Positions 25,277 to 33,599 are shown, counted from the stretch's first letter. The stretch is DNA of 64,000 nucleotides from Fimenecus sp045655645 (GCA_045655645.1 JAZOPS010000047.1:1-64000); one strand, 5' to 3'. Translations and numbers: made by a program. Notes: generated from the letters alone by a model not told the origin.

Positions 25277-26307
25277 TGTTTTTAAATGGTGCATCTGTTG
25301 GCTTTGATACTGTAAATAATAAAGCAGTTTTCATTGACCAGACACTTTTACCAACTGAATATAAAGAAGTTTTCACCGATGATTTCACTGAGATGTTTGA
25401 TGCAATAAAGTTTCTCAAGGTTCGTGGTGCACCTGCAATAGGTGTTTTTACTGCAATATCTTTGGCTGTGCTTATGAACAAGAGCAAAGCCGATACATAC
25501 GAAAAATTTCTTGCAGAATTGAAAGACTACTGTGAAAAACTCATTTTATGCCGACCAACCGCAGTTAATCTTAAATGGGCAACAGAAGAATTACTTAATA
25601 TCGCAGAAAAAAGTAACGCAGAAAACTTTAAGTCAAGGCTTACAAACCAAGTATTAAAAATGATTGAAGACGACATCGCAATTTGTCGAAAAATCGGCGA
25701 ATACGGTGCAGAATTGCTTAAAAATTCAAGTGCTATTCTCACTCATTGCAACGCAGGGCGCTTGGCAACAGTAAAATATGGCACGGCACTAGCACCTATA
25801 TATGTTACGAAAGAAAATGGTCATAATATCAAAGTCTATGCAGACGAAACACGACCACTTTTGCAGGGCGCAAGACTTACAGCATTTGAACTTTGCGATG
25901 CAGGTATTGATACAACTGTAATCTGTGATAATATGGTGTCTTATGTAATGAAAAACGGATTGGTTGATGCTGTTTTAGTGGGCTGTGACCGAGTAGCGCT
26001 CAATGGTGATACTGCAAACAAAATCGGCACAAGTGGTGTGGCAATTCTTGCAAAACATTATAATATTCCTTTCTATGTTTGCATGCCTTTCTCAACCTTT
26101 GATAAAAACATCAAAACAGGTGATGATATAGTAATTGAAATGCGAAATGGTGACGAAATAGGGGAAATATGGTATAAAAATAAAATGCTTCCACAAGAAG
26201 CAAAAACACTTAACCCTGCTTTTGATATTACCGACAATTCATTTATAACTGCATTTATTACTGAAAAAGGTGTTTTCACACCGAACGAGATAAAAAAATA
26301 TATTTAA
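25276..26307 (+). CDS. mtnA: S-methyl-5-thioribose-1-phosphate isomerase
   Basis: This isomerase of 343 residues converts 5-methylthioribose 1-phosphate (or 5-deoxyribose 1-phosphate) to the ribulose form. 'KVRGAPAIG' opens the conserved fold. Cys158 in 'THCNAGRLATVKYGTALAP' and Asp238 in 'VGCDRVALNGDTANKIGT' match the catalytic Cys and Asp of the Bacillus enzyme, which separates it from eIF2B-like relatives. It is last in the mtaD-pnp-mtnA operon. No mtnK kinase, mtnB dehydratase or class II aldolase gene is in the window. Confidence 0.92.
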   Translation: MFLNGASVGFDTVNNKAVFIDQTLLPTEYKEVFTDDFTEMFDAIKFLKVRGAPAIGVFTAISLAVLMNKSKADTYEKFLAELKDYCEKLILCRPTAVNLKWATEELLNIAEKSNAENFKSRLTNQVLKMIEDDIAICRKIGEYGAELLKNSSAILTHCNAGRLATVKYGTALAPIYVTKENGHNIKVYADETRPLLQGARLTAFELCDAGIDTTVICDNMVSYVMKNGLVDAVLVGCDRVALNGDTANKIGTSGVAILAKHYNIPFYVCMPFSTFDKNIKTGDDIVIEMRNGDEIGEIWYKNKMLPQEAKTLNPAFDITDNSFITAFITEKGVFTPNEIKKYI

Positions 26308-26312
26308 ATCAA

Positions 26313-26349
26313 AAATCCCCCAGATTACTCTTGAAAAATCGGGGGATTT
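26313..26349 (+). terminator. Terminator after mtnA (long loop)
   Basis: AAATCCCCC / GGGGGATTT with a 19-base loop. The following T content is modest (ATTTATTG). The loop and right arm also carry the -35 and spacer of the fucO promoter. Confidence 0.6.
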
Positions 26350-26359
26350 ATTGTATAAT
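26331..26359 (+). promoter_or_regulatory. Promoter of fucO overlapping the mtnA terminator
   Basis: TTGAAA (26331-26336) and a perfect TATAAT (26354-26359) are separated by 17 bases. A small hairpin TCAGAC-ttt-GTCTGA (26378-26392) lies in the leader just before the GGAGGT ribosome binding site. Confidence 0.7.
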
Positions 26360-26412
26360 GTTATTGTTAAATTTTTGTCAGACTTTGTCTGATTTATGGA
26401 GGTAAAATTATT

Positions 26413-27561
26413 ATGGCAAATCGTTTTGTACTTAACGAAACATCTTATCACGGCAAAGGCGCAATCGCTGCTATTGCTGACGAAATCAAAGCAAGAGGCT
26501 TTAAAAAGGCTTTCGTTTGCTCTGACCCTGACCTTATCAAGTTCGGCGTTACAAAAAAGGTGACAGATATTCTTGATGGTGCAGAAATCGCATACGAAAT
26601 CTTCTCAGATATCAAACCAAACCCAACAATTGAAAATGTACAGACTGGTGTTGAGGCTTTCAAAGCAGCAGGTACAGATTGTATCGTAGCAATCGGTGGT
26701 GGTTCTTCAATGGACACAGCAAAGGCTATTGGTATCATCATCACTAACCCAGAATTTGCTGATGTTCGTTCACTTGAAGGTGTAGCACCAACAAAGAATC
26801 CTTGCGTTCCAATTATCGCAGTTCCAACAACAGCAGGTACAGCAGCAGAAGTTACAATCAACTATGTTATCACAGACGTAGAAAAAGACAGAAAAATGGT
26901 TTGTGTTGACGTTCATGACATTCCTGTTGTAGCAGTTGTTGACCCTGATATGATGGCAACAATGCCAAAGGGACTTACAGCAGCAACAGGTATGGATGCT
27001 CTCACACACGCTATCGAAGGTTACATCACAAAGGGTGCTTGGGAACTTTCAGATATGTTCCACATCAAGGCTATCGAAATTATTGCAAAATCACTTCGTG
27101 GTGCAGTTGAAAACACAGACGAAGGCAGAGAGGGTATGGCTCTCGGTCAGTATGTTGCAGGTATGGGCTTCTCAAACGTTGGTCTTGGTATCGTTCACTC
27201 AATGGCTCATCCTCTCGGTGCTCTTTATGACACACCTCACGGTGTTGCAAATGCAATTATTCTTCCAACAGTTATGGAATATAATGCTCCTGCAACAGGT
27301 GAAAAATATAGAGATATCGCAAAAGCTATGGGTGTAGATGGTGTTGACGCTATGAGCCTTGAAGATGCAAGAAAGGCTGCAATCGACGCTGTTAAACAGC
27401 TTTCAGTTGATGTTGGTATCCCAACAGACCTTAAAGAAATCGTTAAAGCTGAAGATATCGACTTCCTTTCACAGTCTGCATTTGATGATGCTTGCCGTCC
27501 AGGTAACCCAAGAGATACAAGCGTTGCAGAAATCAAAGAACTCTATCTTTCACTTATGTAA
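26413..27561 (+). CDS. fucO: Iron-containing alcohol dehydrogenase, lactaldehyde reductase / propanediol oxidoreductase type
   Basis: This NAD-linked enzyme of 382 residues is very close in sequence blocks to E. coli FucO, which reduces lactaldehyde to 1,2-propanediol. 'AIGGGSSMDTAKAIGII' binds NAD, and 'VPTTAGTAAEVTINYVITD' is strongly conserved. The iron ligands are Asp195, His199, His262 and His276, one residue offset from E. coli. The gene has its own promoter and strong ribosome binding site, and frequent-codon use suggests high expression. Position after mtnA raises the idea that it reduces an aldehyde released from 5-deoxy- or methylthio-sugar breakdown. Fucose/rhamnose or general fermentation roles are the alternatives. 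Confidence 0.88.
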   Translation: MANRFVLNETSYHGKGAIAAIADEIKARGFKKAFVCSDPDLIKFGVTKKVTDILDGAEIAYEIFSDIKPNPTIENVQTGVEAFKAAGTDCIVAIGGGSSMDTAKAIGIIITNPEFADVRSLEGVAPTKNPCVPIIAVPTTAGTAAEVTINYVITDVEKDRKMVCVDVHDIPVVAVVDPDMMATMPKGLTAATGMDALTHAIEGYITKGAWELSDMFHIKAIEIIAKSLRGAVENTDEGREGMALGQYVAGMGFSNVGLGIVHSMAHPLGALYDTPHGVANAIILPTVMEYNAPATGEKYRDIAKAMGVDGVDAMSLEDARKAAIDAVKQLSVDVGIPTDLKEIVKAEDIDFLSQSAFDDACRPGNPRDTSVAEIKELYLSLM

Positions 27562-27579
27562 TTTAAAATTTCATCAATT

Positions 27580-27608
27580 AAGACGGGGATAATACCCCGT
27601 CTTTTTTT
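27580..27608 (+). terminator. Intrinsic terminator of fucO
   Basis: AAGACGGGG-ataata-CCCCGTCTT followed by a run of T. Confidence 0.92.
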
Positions 27609-27691
27609 GTGCAAATCAAATTCGAATTTGTGGATTTCGTTTGTTTTGCCCTTACCCCGACATCAAAAAATGTTAACCAATTTTTACCCTG

Positions 27692-27746
27692 TTGACAACA
27701 CTTAAATACCATGATATAATACATTTAACATTTAAGTTAAATGTTA
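27692..27746 (+). promoter_or_regulatory. Consensus promoter and 21-bp palindromic operator of sdpRI
   Basis: TTGACA (27692-27697) and TATAAT (27715-27720) are exactly 17 bases apart. Immediately downstream, 27726-27746 is a perfect palindrome TAACATTTAA-G-TTAAATGTTA covering the expected start of transcription. An ArsR-type autorepressor encoded next is the obvious ligand; that is inference from position. Confidence 0.85.
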
Positions 27747-27759
27747 AAGGAGTGGACTT

Positions 27760-28035
27760 ATGGGAATTCAAAACACATTAAAAGCCCTTTCTGACCCAGT
27801 ACGCAGAGAAATACTCAATATGCTTAAAAACGGACAAATGTCAGCAGGGGAAATTACAGAAAAATTCGATATAACTGGTGCTGCGATTTCTCGTCATCTT
27901 TCCGTATTAAAAGAAGCCGACCTTGTCCGTGATAAAAGGGATGGAAAATTCATAATCTATGAATTGAATGCATCTGTCCTTGAAGAAATTATGCTTTGGA
28001 TAACTGATTTGAAAGGAGATAGCAATAATGATTAA
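27760..28035 (+). CDS. sdpR: ArsR-family autorepressor, SdpR type
   Basis: This winged-helix repressor of 91 residues begins 'LKALSDPVRREILNMLK', the SdpR/ArsR hallmark, and has the recognition helix in 'ITGAAISRHLSVLKEADLV' and the wing in 'VRDKRDGKFIIYELN'. No cysteine metal site is present, which fits the non-metal SdpR subgroup. In Bacillus subtilis SdpR represses its own operon and is drawn to the membrane by SdpI when the SdpC toxin is present. It overlaps sdpI by 8 bases and sits under a palindromic operator. Confidence 0.88.
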   Translation: MGIQNTLKALSDPVRREILNMLKNGQMSAGEITEKFDITGAAISRHLSVLKEADLVRDKRDGKFIIYELNASVLEEIMLWITDLKGDSNND

Positions 28036-28666
28036 GAAGAATTTACCCAAATTAATAATTACATCGTTGATAATTCTTATACCAATAGTTGTTGGTCTTG
28101 CTTTGTGGGATAAATTGCCTGAGCAAGTCCCTGTACATTGGGATATAAATGGTGCAGTTGATGGTTATGCTAATAAAACGCAAGCAGTATTTGCGATGCC
28201 TTTGGTGTTAGTTGCGTTTCAATGGATTTGTGTTTTAGGAACATCGCTTGACCCTAAAAAACAGAATGTTAACGATAAATTGTTTACTCTTATTTTGTGG
28301 ATTATTCCTATTATATCCCTACTTTGCAACTCAATGGTGTATGCAACAGCGTTAGGTCATAAGGTCAGCGTTGAAATAATTATGCCACTATTTATGGGTG
28401 CATTATTTGTTATAATTGGCAACTATATGCCTAAATGCAAACAGAGTTATACAGTTGGCATCAAACTTCCTTGGACTTTAGATGACGAAGAAAACTGGAA
28501 TAAAACACATCGAATGGCAGGTTTTCTTTGGGTAATCGGTGGCGTTGTAATAATGGCAACAGCGTTTTTAGGCGCATTCTGGCTTTTCTTTGTTGTGCTT
28601 ATACCAATGGTAATTATCCCATTCGTTTATTCCTATCTTCTCTATAAAAAGAACAAAACTGAATAA
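28028..28666 (+). CDS. sdpI: SdpI family membrane immunity / signalling protein
   Basis: This membrane protein of 212 residues has the DUF1648 signature at the N-terminus ('LWDKLPEQVPVHWDINGAVDGYANK') and about six helices. The SdpI core is 'CKQSYTVGIKLPWTLDDEENWNKTHRMAGFLWVIGG'. In Bacillus the homologue gives immunity to the SdpC cannibalism toxin and relieves repression by SdpR. No sdpA, sdpB or sdpC gene is nearby, so here it may defend against another strain's toxin or sense membrane damage. Confidence 0.88.
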   Translation: MIKKNLPKLIITSLIILIPIVVGLALWDKLPEQVPVHWDINGAVDGYANKTQAVFAMPLVLVAFQWICVLGTSLDPKKQNVNDKLFTLILWIIPIISLLCNSMVYATALGHKVSVEIIMPLFMGALFVIIGNYMPKCKQSYTVGIKLPWTLDDEENWNKTHRMAGFLWVIGGVVIMATAFLGAFWLFFVVLIPMVIIPFVYSYLLYKKNKTE

Positions 28667-28672
28667 AGCATT

Positions 28673-28703
28673 AAAATGGCGAGACTTAAGTTCTCGTCAT
28701 TTT
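28673..28703 (+). terminator. Intrinsic terminator of sdpRI
   Basis: AAAATGGCGAGA / TCTCGTCATTTT, a 12-bp stem with one G-U pair, then TTTTGC (stem end contributes the T-run). Confidence 0.65.
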
Positions 28704-28713
28704 GCATTTATAA

Positions 28714-28741
28714 TTGACATCTTTAAAAACAATGGTATAAT
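28714..28741 (+). promoter_or_regulatory. Promoter of glnA
   Basis: TTGACA (28714-28719) and TATAAT (28736-28741) with a 16-base spacer. The leader to the ATG is about 55 bases. No clear GlnR palindrome was seen. Confidence 0.75.
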
Positions 28742-28801
28742 ATTACTATTAAAGTGGGTATTTATTTGTATAAGTATTCATATTGAAAGGTGGTAACTCA
28801 A

Positions 28802-30124
28802 ATGAGCTACACAGTTGAAGATATTCTCAAGATAGCAAAAGAAAAAGAAATTAAGTTTTTGCGTTTACAGTTTACTGACATTTTCGGTCAGATGAAAAAC
28901 ATTGCAATCACTGAAAATATGTTTGAAAAAGTGCTTACTGATGGTCAGATGTTTGACGGTTCTTCAATTGAAGGATTTGTTCGAATTGATGAGTCAGATA
29001 TGTACTTAAAACCAGACCTTGACACATTCACAATTCTCCCTTGGAAAGAAGGCACAGCTCGTGTAATCTGTGATGTTTACACTGCTGATAAAGAAACTCC
29101 ATTTACAGGTGACCCTCGTCATGTGCTTCGTTCAGTAATCAAAGAAGCAGCAGATATGGGCTATTCAATCAATGTTGGTCCTGAATGTGAATTCTTCCTT
29201 TTCAAACTTGACGAACAGGGTAGAGCAACAACAAAGACAAACGACGCAGTTGGTTATTTCGACATTGGTCCTGCTGATGATGGTGAACAATGCCGTAATG
29301 ACATCTGTATAGCACTTCAGCAGATGGATTATGAAATCGAAGCATCTCACCACGAATGTGCAGAAGGTCAGCACGAAATCGACTTTAAGTTTGCAGAAGC
29401 ACTTGAGGCTGCTGATAAGGTTGTTACATTCAAGCATGTTGTTAAGACTTATGCTCGTCGCAATGGTCTTCATGCAACATTTATGCCAAAGCCACTTTAT
29501 GGTGCGGCAGGTAATGGTATGCACACAAATCTTTCTCTTATGAAGGATGGAAAAAACGCATTCTATGACCCAGACGATAAATATGGTCTTTCAGAAACTG
29601 CATATCAGTTTATTGCGGGTGTTCTTCACCATGTAAAAGCAATTACTTGTGTTGCAAACCCACTTGTTAACTCATATAAGAGACTTGTCCCTGGTTTTGA
29701 AGCTCCTGTTTATATCTCATGGTCAGCATCAAACCGTTCAGCTCTTATCCGCGTTCCTGCAGCTCGTGGAATGGCAACTCGCGTTGAACTTCGTTCAGCA
29801 GACCCATCTTGCAACCCATATCTTGAAATGGCTCTTTGCATTGCAGCAGGTCTTGATGGTATCAAAAAGGGTATGAAAGCACCTGAAGGTATCACAACAA
29901 ATATCTATGACATGACAAGAGAAGAAAGAAAAGCAAATGGCATTGAAAATCTTCCAAGCACATTGCAAGAAGCAACAAGAGAATTCGAAAAGAGCGAATT
30001 TGTGAAAGAAGTTCTCGGTGACCACATCTTCTCAAAATATCTTGCGGGTAAAAAGCAAGAATGGAAGAGCTATACAACAAGAATCACACAGTGGGAAATC
30101 GACGAATATCTCACAAAATATTAA
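28802..30124 (+). CDS. glnA: Glutamine synthetase, type I
   Basis: This dodecameric-type enzyme of 440 residues makes glutamine from glutamate, ammonia and ATP. 'FTDIFGQMKNIAI' and 'MFDGSSIEGFVRIDESDMYLKPD' are the N-terminal beta-grasp and latch blocks. 'GPECEFFLF' carries the metal glutamates, and 'FMPKPLYGAAGNGMHTNLSL' is the ATP and ammonia region. 'SRSALIRVPAARG'-like 'NRSALIRVPAARGMATRVELRSADPSCNPYL' is the C-terminal glutamate site. The length and lack of an adenylylation tyrosine loop put it in the Gram-positive GSI-alpha group, regulated by feedback. ATG 28802 follows AAAGGTGG. Monocistronic. Confidence 0.95.
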   Translation: MSYTVEDILKIAKEKEIKFLRLQFTDIFGQMKNIAITENMFEKVLTDGQMFDGSSIEGFVRIDESDMYLKPDLDTFTILPWKEGTARVICDVYTADKETPFTGDPRHVLRSVIKEAADMGYSINVGPECEFFLFKLDEQGRATTKTNDAVGYFDIGPADDGEQCRNDICIALQQMDYEIEASHHECAEGQHEIDFKFAEALEAADKVVTFKHVVKTYARRNGLHATFMPKPLYGAAGNGMHTNLSLMKDGKNAFYDPDDKYGLSETAYQFIAGVLHHVKAITCVANPLVNSYKRLVPGFEAPVYISWSASNRSALIRVPAARGMATRVELRSADPSCNPYLEMALCIAAGLDGIKKGMKAPEGITTNIYDMTREERKANGIENLPSTLQEATREFEKSEFVKEVLGDHIFSKYLAGKKQEWKSYTTRITQWEIDEYLTKY

Positions 30125-30135
30125 TACATATTTAA

Positions 30136-30168
30136 ATGCGGTAAAGAGTTTTCTTTGCCGTATTTTTT
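30136..30168 (+). terminator. Intrinsic terminator of glnA
   Basis: CGGTAAAGA-gttt-TCTTTGCCG then TATTTTTTATT. Confidence 0.85.
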
Positions 30169-30169
30169 A

Positions 30170-30198
30170 TTGACTATTTCTGGTATTTATGCTATGAT
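30170..30198 (+). promoter_or_regulatory. Promoter of the GtrA-like gene
   Basis: TTGACT (30170-30175) and TATGAT (30193-30198) are 17 bases apart. The -35 directly follows the glnA terminator. Confidence 0.65.
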
Positions 30199-30235
30199 TT
30201 ATACATATCTTGGTATATAAAAGGAGAATATTATT

Positions 30236-30781
30236 ATGTTAAAATTAAAAGACATTGACAAGGCTGCTGCTGCAAAAGGTAAGGGTGTCGAAACTTTTTG
30301 GCAGTTCATTAAGTTTATTGTTGTAAGTTTAGGTGCATTCGTTATTCAGCTTTTCTTACCATATCTTGTAAAATTACCTATGTCAGAAGAATTCCTTGCT
30401 AGACCTTATGACCTTTTCAATTTAGGTATCTGGTCTTCAGAAAAAGCTGCATCAGCAGGTATGGAAACAACAGGTCTTGGACTTTTCATTGCATTAACAG
30501 GATGTAACATCCTTGCACAGATTTTCTCATTCTTTGTAAATAGAGAAAAGACATTTAACTCATGTGCAAACATTAAGGTTGTTTTCCCAATCTACCTTGT
30601 TGTTACTATTGCTCTTATCGCTTTTTCAGCATGGTTACAGCCATTCTTAGTTAATTTCCTTACATTAAAGGGATTAGCAGGTTCAGCAATTGCAATTTCA
30701 GGTGCAATTTGTGCTTGTATCCAGTTCTTCCTTTACTTCCCAATTCAAATGATTCTTTTCCGCAAGAAAAAGGAAGACTAA
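30236..30781 (+). CDS. GtrA-like membrane protein
   Basis: This 181-residue protein has four predicted membrane helices (about 24-44, 85-103, 116-136 and 148-172). The family hallmark is the 'FFVNREKTF' motif after helix 2, matching the NR-x-x-TF signature of GtrA-type proteins, which help move lipid-linked sugars or take part in surface polysaccharide decoration. A loop of about 40 residues between helices 1 and 2 is longer than usual. AAGGAG stands 9-10 bases before the ATG. It has its own promoter and terminator, with no glycosyltransferase beside it, so its substrate is unknown. Confidence 0.72.
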   Translation: MLKLKDIDKAAAAKGKGVETFWQFIKFIVVSLGAFVIQLFLPYLVKLPMSEEFLARPYDLFNLGIWSSEKAASAGMETTGLGLFIALTGCNILAQIFSFFVNREKTFNSCANIKVVFPIYLVVTIALIAFSAWLQPFLVNFLTLKGLAGSAIAISGAICACIQFFLYFPIQMILFRKKKED

Positions 30782-30811
30782 GCTTAAAAATTAAAGCTCT
30801 TTGAAAAATTC

Positions 30812-30841
30812 ACCCCGTACTTATCCGTGCGGGGTATTTTT
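30812..30841 (+). terminator. Intrinsic terminator
   Basis: ACCCCGTAC-ttatcc-GTGCGGGGT followed by ATTTTT. Confidence 0.88.
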
Positions 30842-30863
30842 GTAACTTAATTTAGGTGATTTT

Positions 30864-31745
30864 ATGAATAAAAAAACCACATCAACTATATTTAATGTTT
30901 TAAAAATTATAATTTCATTAATTCTTGCTGTCTGCGCAACAGTTTCAATGCTTGGTGCAACTCTTATCAATGTTGGCAGAGATTATATAAACTCTGAAGA
31001 ATTTAAAACTCAGGTCAATACAACTGATTTAAGTGAAGTAAAGTTTATTGTCCGAAGTGAAAAAACAACAGTCGGCGACTATATGAAAGAGTCTGTAAAA
31101 GAATATATTGAAAGTAAAAATAAATACTTTTTCTCATTTGCGAATACTGCAGTTGACCAATTTTTATCGTCAGAATTGGTTAACAGAGTTGTCAAAAATG
31201 AAGTGCTTTATCTCGTAGAATTTTTCATAAATAGTGATGCAGAAGAAGCACAAAATCGACTTGATAATAATATTCCAGTTGATACAGTGCTTGAGCTTAA
31301 CCCCAAAAATGCCGAGAGTATAGAAGATGCAATTAGAATTTATATGCGCTCTTTTGTTGTGTCAAGCCTTGAGAAAACATCAAAAATGCCAAGTGACCAA
31401 TTTATCGTGTTCTTGTCACAAGATACAGTCACAAAGCTCATTATATTGTCAATAGTGCTTTTAATTGCTCTTATTGCAATTAATTATAAATCTGTTCTTA
31501 ATATTCTTTTATATAGTGGATTTTCATCTTTGCTTTGTGGAATAATCATTAAAATAGCACAAAGCAAGTTTGATGAAATAAATTTTGGAAATGAAGATTT
31601 GGTTGGCTATGTTTTCTTGAAACCATTAGCAGATGCTTATTCAACCAATGCAACAATCGGATTTGTGGCAGGCTTTATTTTAATAGCGTTATTTATAGCA
31701 TCTCTTTTATTGTTTAGTCCAAAACCTGAAGAAAAAACAGAATGA
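30864..31745 (+). CDS. Hypothetical membrane protein with large extracytoplasmic domain
   Basis: I do not recognise this 293-residue protein. A signal-anchor helix (about 9-32) is followed by an extracytoplasmic, mainly helical domain of about 160 residues. Three membrane helices follow (about 194-211, 215-232 and 262-285), and the tail is short and charged. No cysteine in the external domain and no lipobox are seen. The layout resembles Firmicutes envelope proteins of unknown role. It is monocistronic; the previous terminator lies 23 bases before the start, so its promoter must overlap that terminator or it depends on read-through. Confidence 0.6.
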   Translation: MNKKTTSTIFNVLKIIISLILAVCATVSMLGATLINVGRDYINSEEFKTQVNTTDLSEVKFIVRSEKTTVGDYMKESVKEYIESKNKYFFSFANTAVDQFLSSELVNRVVKNEVLYLVEFFINSDAEEAQNRLDNNIPVDTVLELNPKNAESIEDAIRIYMRSFVVSSLEKTSKMPSDQFIVFLSQDTVTKLIILSIVLLIALIAINYKSVLNILLYSGFSSLLCGIIIKIAQSKFDEINFGNEDLVGYVFLKPLADAYSTNATIGFVAGFILIALFIASLLLFSPKPEEKTE

Positions 31746-31746
31746 A

Positions 31747-31780
31747 AAATAACCCCTATTCAATCGAATAGGGGTTATTT
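31747..31780. terminator. Bidirectional intrinsic terminator
   Basis: AAATAACCCCTATTC-aatc-GAATAGGGGTTATTT, a perfect 15-bp stem shared by two converging genes. Confidence 0.93.
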
Positions 31781-31791
31781 TGTGTCATTTT

Positions 31792-33180
31792 TTATTTATT
31801 GTTTATATGCTTTTCAATAGTAGCATTTACTCTCTTGTCGTTATAGAAAATAAAGAAAATTAACGAAAGCAAGCTGAATCCACCCGCAAAAACACCTGTG
31901 AGCTTAACACCGAGAAGACCAACAGATTCACCCTGTAAAGCACCAACAGCAAGAATACTTGAAACACCCATCATTGCAATAGCAGATGCGATTTTTTCAA
32001 TAAATGTCTTAACTGCAGAGAAAATTCCTTCTCGATTAACCTTGTTTTCAAGGCTGTCACTTTGAATAATATCAGAAAGTACAGCTTGTGGCAGAATGTT
32101 GATTGCAGCAAATGGGAATGATACAACAACACCCATCGCAAGACCAACAAACAATTCTTTACCAGGAGCCAAAGCAGCAATTTTGTCGCCGAAATAGATA
32201 AATCCAAATACAATTGTGAAAACAATACTTGCAAGAACTAAAAGGATTTTCTTATTATATTTTCTGCTGAATTTTATAATCATTGGGAAAAGACAAATTG
32301 CAACTGCAATAGCAGAAAGCATAACCAAGAATGATTGTGATTCAGGCACGTTGAGAAGCATTGTTATGTAATAAAGCATGGCAGTCTGGAAGAATGCCAT
32401 TGAAACGCCACTGAACAAATCGCCTGCGCTGAAAATAACAAAATCGCGGTTTTTGAAAACAAGTGCAAAAGATTTGAGCATTGATTCTTTTGGCTTGATA
32501 TTCTGCTCAACATATTCTTTTTCGTTGAATGCATAAGCAGTCAATAATAAGCAAGTAACACCGATTGCCGCGAAGAATGTGAATACTGTTCTCCAAGCCC
32601 AAAGGGGAGAAAGACCCGCGTTTTTAAGAATATCAACAAAAAGTGTTGCTGCATACATAAATGAGCTTGTTCCCATGAAGAAAACTGTGCTGAGCCCATA
32701 ATATCCAACTCTGTCTTTTGTGTCAGGAATAATTTCAGGTACAAGAGCGTTTCTTGGAATAAAATAGAATGTGTATGATGTGTAATATGTAATAAGGAAG
32801 AAGCCAACCCAGATAGCGTTTGCAACAGACCCTGCTTCAAATGGTGCATAGAAAATCATAAGCACAGATACAGCGTAGGGGATTGCAGCAAATCTCAAGA
32901 ATGGCATTCTGCGACCATCTTTGTGTTTGCACTTGTCAGAAAGTGATGCCACAATTGGGTCAGTAACAGCGTCAACGATTTTACCGATAGCAGTAATCAA
33001 CGCCATAATTGTAATAAAACCTAAAAACTTGTTTTCAGGCAACAAAATTGGCAAACCACTTTTTGCAGTTGGTTGATAAAAATACAAAAGATAGTTGCCA
33101 ATCATACCGTTAAAAAAGCCTTTTGCAATATCAGCAAGGCAATAGCGGTACATTTTTCTTTTTGGTAATGCTTTAACCAT
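31792..33180 (-). CDS. Glycoside-pentoside-hexuronide (GPH) family sugar:cation symporter
   Basis: This 12-helix transporter of 462 residues belongs to the MelB-type MFS_2 family, which imports glycosides or uronides with Na+ or H+. 'GKIVDAVTDPIVASLSDKCKHKDGRRMPFLRFAAIPYA' carries the conserved helix 2 Asp residues (cation site) and the loop 2-3 'GRRxP' motif. The second half repeats the pattern ('SDIIQSDSLENKVNREGIFSA'). The substrate cannot be told; the cytoplasmic alpha-mannosidase elsewhere in the window is too far away to be tied to it. Confidence 0.85.
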   Translation of the reverse strand: MVKALPKRKMYRYCLADIAKGFFNGMIGNYLLYFYQPTAKSGLPILLPENKFLGFITIMALITAIGKIVDAVTDPIVASLSDKCKHKDGRRMPFLRFAAIPYAVSVLMIFYAPFEAGSVANAIWVGFFLITYYTSYTFYFIPRNALVPEIIPDTKDRVGYYGLSTVFFMGTSSFMYAATLFVDILKNAGLSPLWAWRTVFTFFAAIGVTCLLLTAYAFNEKEYVEQNIKPKESMLKSFALVFKNRDFVIFSAGDLFSGVSMAFFQTAMLYYITMLLNVPESQSFLVMLSAIAVAICLFPMIIKFSRKYNKKILLVLASIVFTIVFGFIYFGDKIAALAPGKELFVGLAMGVVVSFPFAAINILPQAVLSDIIQSDSLENKVNREGIFSAVKTFIEKIASAIAMMGVSSILAVGALQGESVGLLGVKLTGVFAGGFSLLSLIFFIFYNDKRVNATIEKHINNK

Positions 33181-33270
33181 GAAATTACACCCTTTATCCT
33201 TAAAAATATAATATAATATATAATATCACAATAAAAACCACAAAACAATGCTTAATTTTACAAACAAAAA

Positions 33271-33303
33271 AATAAGAGTTATTCCAAAGGAAAACTCTTA
33301 TTT
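33271..33303 (-). terminator. Terminator-like hairpin beside the duplicated tRNA-Tyr end
   Basis: AATAAGAGTT / AACTCTTATT with A/T runs on both sides, lying just past the truncated tRNA-Tyr 3' copy in the direction of tRNA transcription. The remaining 33181-33490 sequence has no gene. Confidence 0.6.
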
Positions 33304-33320
33304 TTGGTGGGCAGGGGTGG
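33301..33320 (-). repeat. Duplicated 3' end of tRNA-Tyr (left copy of a 20-bp direct repeat)
   Basis: TTTTTGGTGGGCAGGGGTGG is identical to 33491-33510, which is the CCA end, acceptor arm and start of the T arm of the intact tRNA-Tyr plus its first T residues. The copies are 190 bases apart. This is the pattern left by an element that integrated in the tRNA 3' end and was later lost or deleted. Confidence 0.75.
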
Positions 33321-33464
33321 TGTTGCTACAAGGCGTTAACAACTGCCGTAATACGAATTGTTAACGAAAATAAAAAACCATCAACTCCACGCCCTAAAAA
33401 CGATTCCCCGAATCGTTTTCTTAACGGGCTTTCGAATCCACCCACGAAAAAAGTTAAATAAAAC

Positions 33465-33494
33465 AAAAAAGACTCGCTATTGCAAGTCTTTTTT
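33465..33494 (-). terminator. Intrinsic terminator after tRNA-Tyr
   Basis: AAAAAAGACT / AGTCTTTTTT around a 10-base loop, directly adjoining the encoded CCA end of tRNA-Tyr. Confidence 0.6.
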
Positions 33495-33579
<85 letters not shown>

Positions 33580-33599
33580 ATATTTAATTTACAAAAAAA

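Noticed and set aside
26413..27561. fucO as a member of the mtnA operon by simple read-through
   Set aside because: A terminator hairpin and a separate consensus promoter lie between them, so only a functional, not a firm transcriptional, link is claimed.
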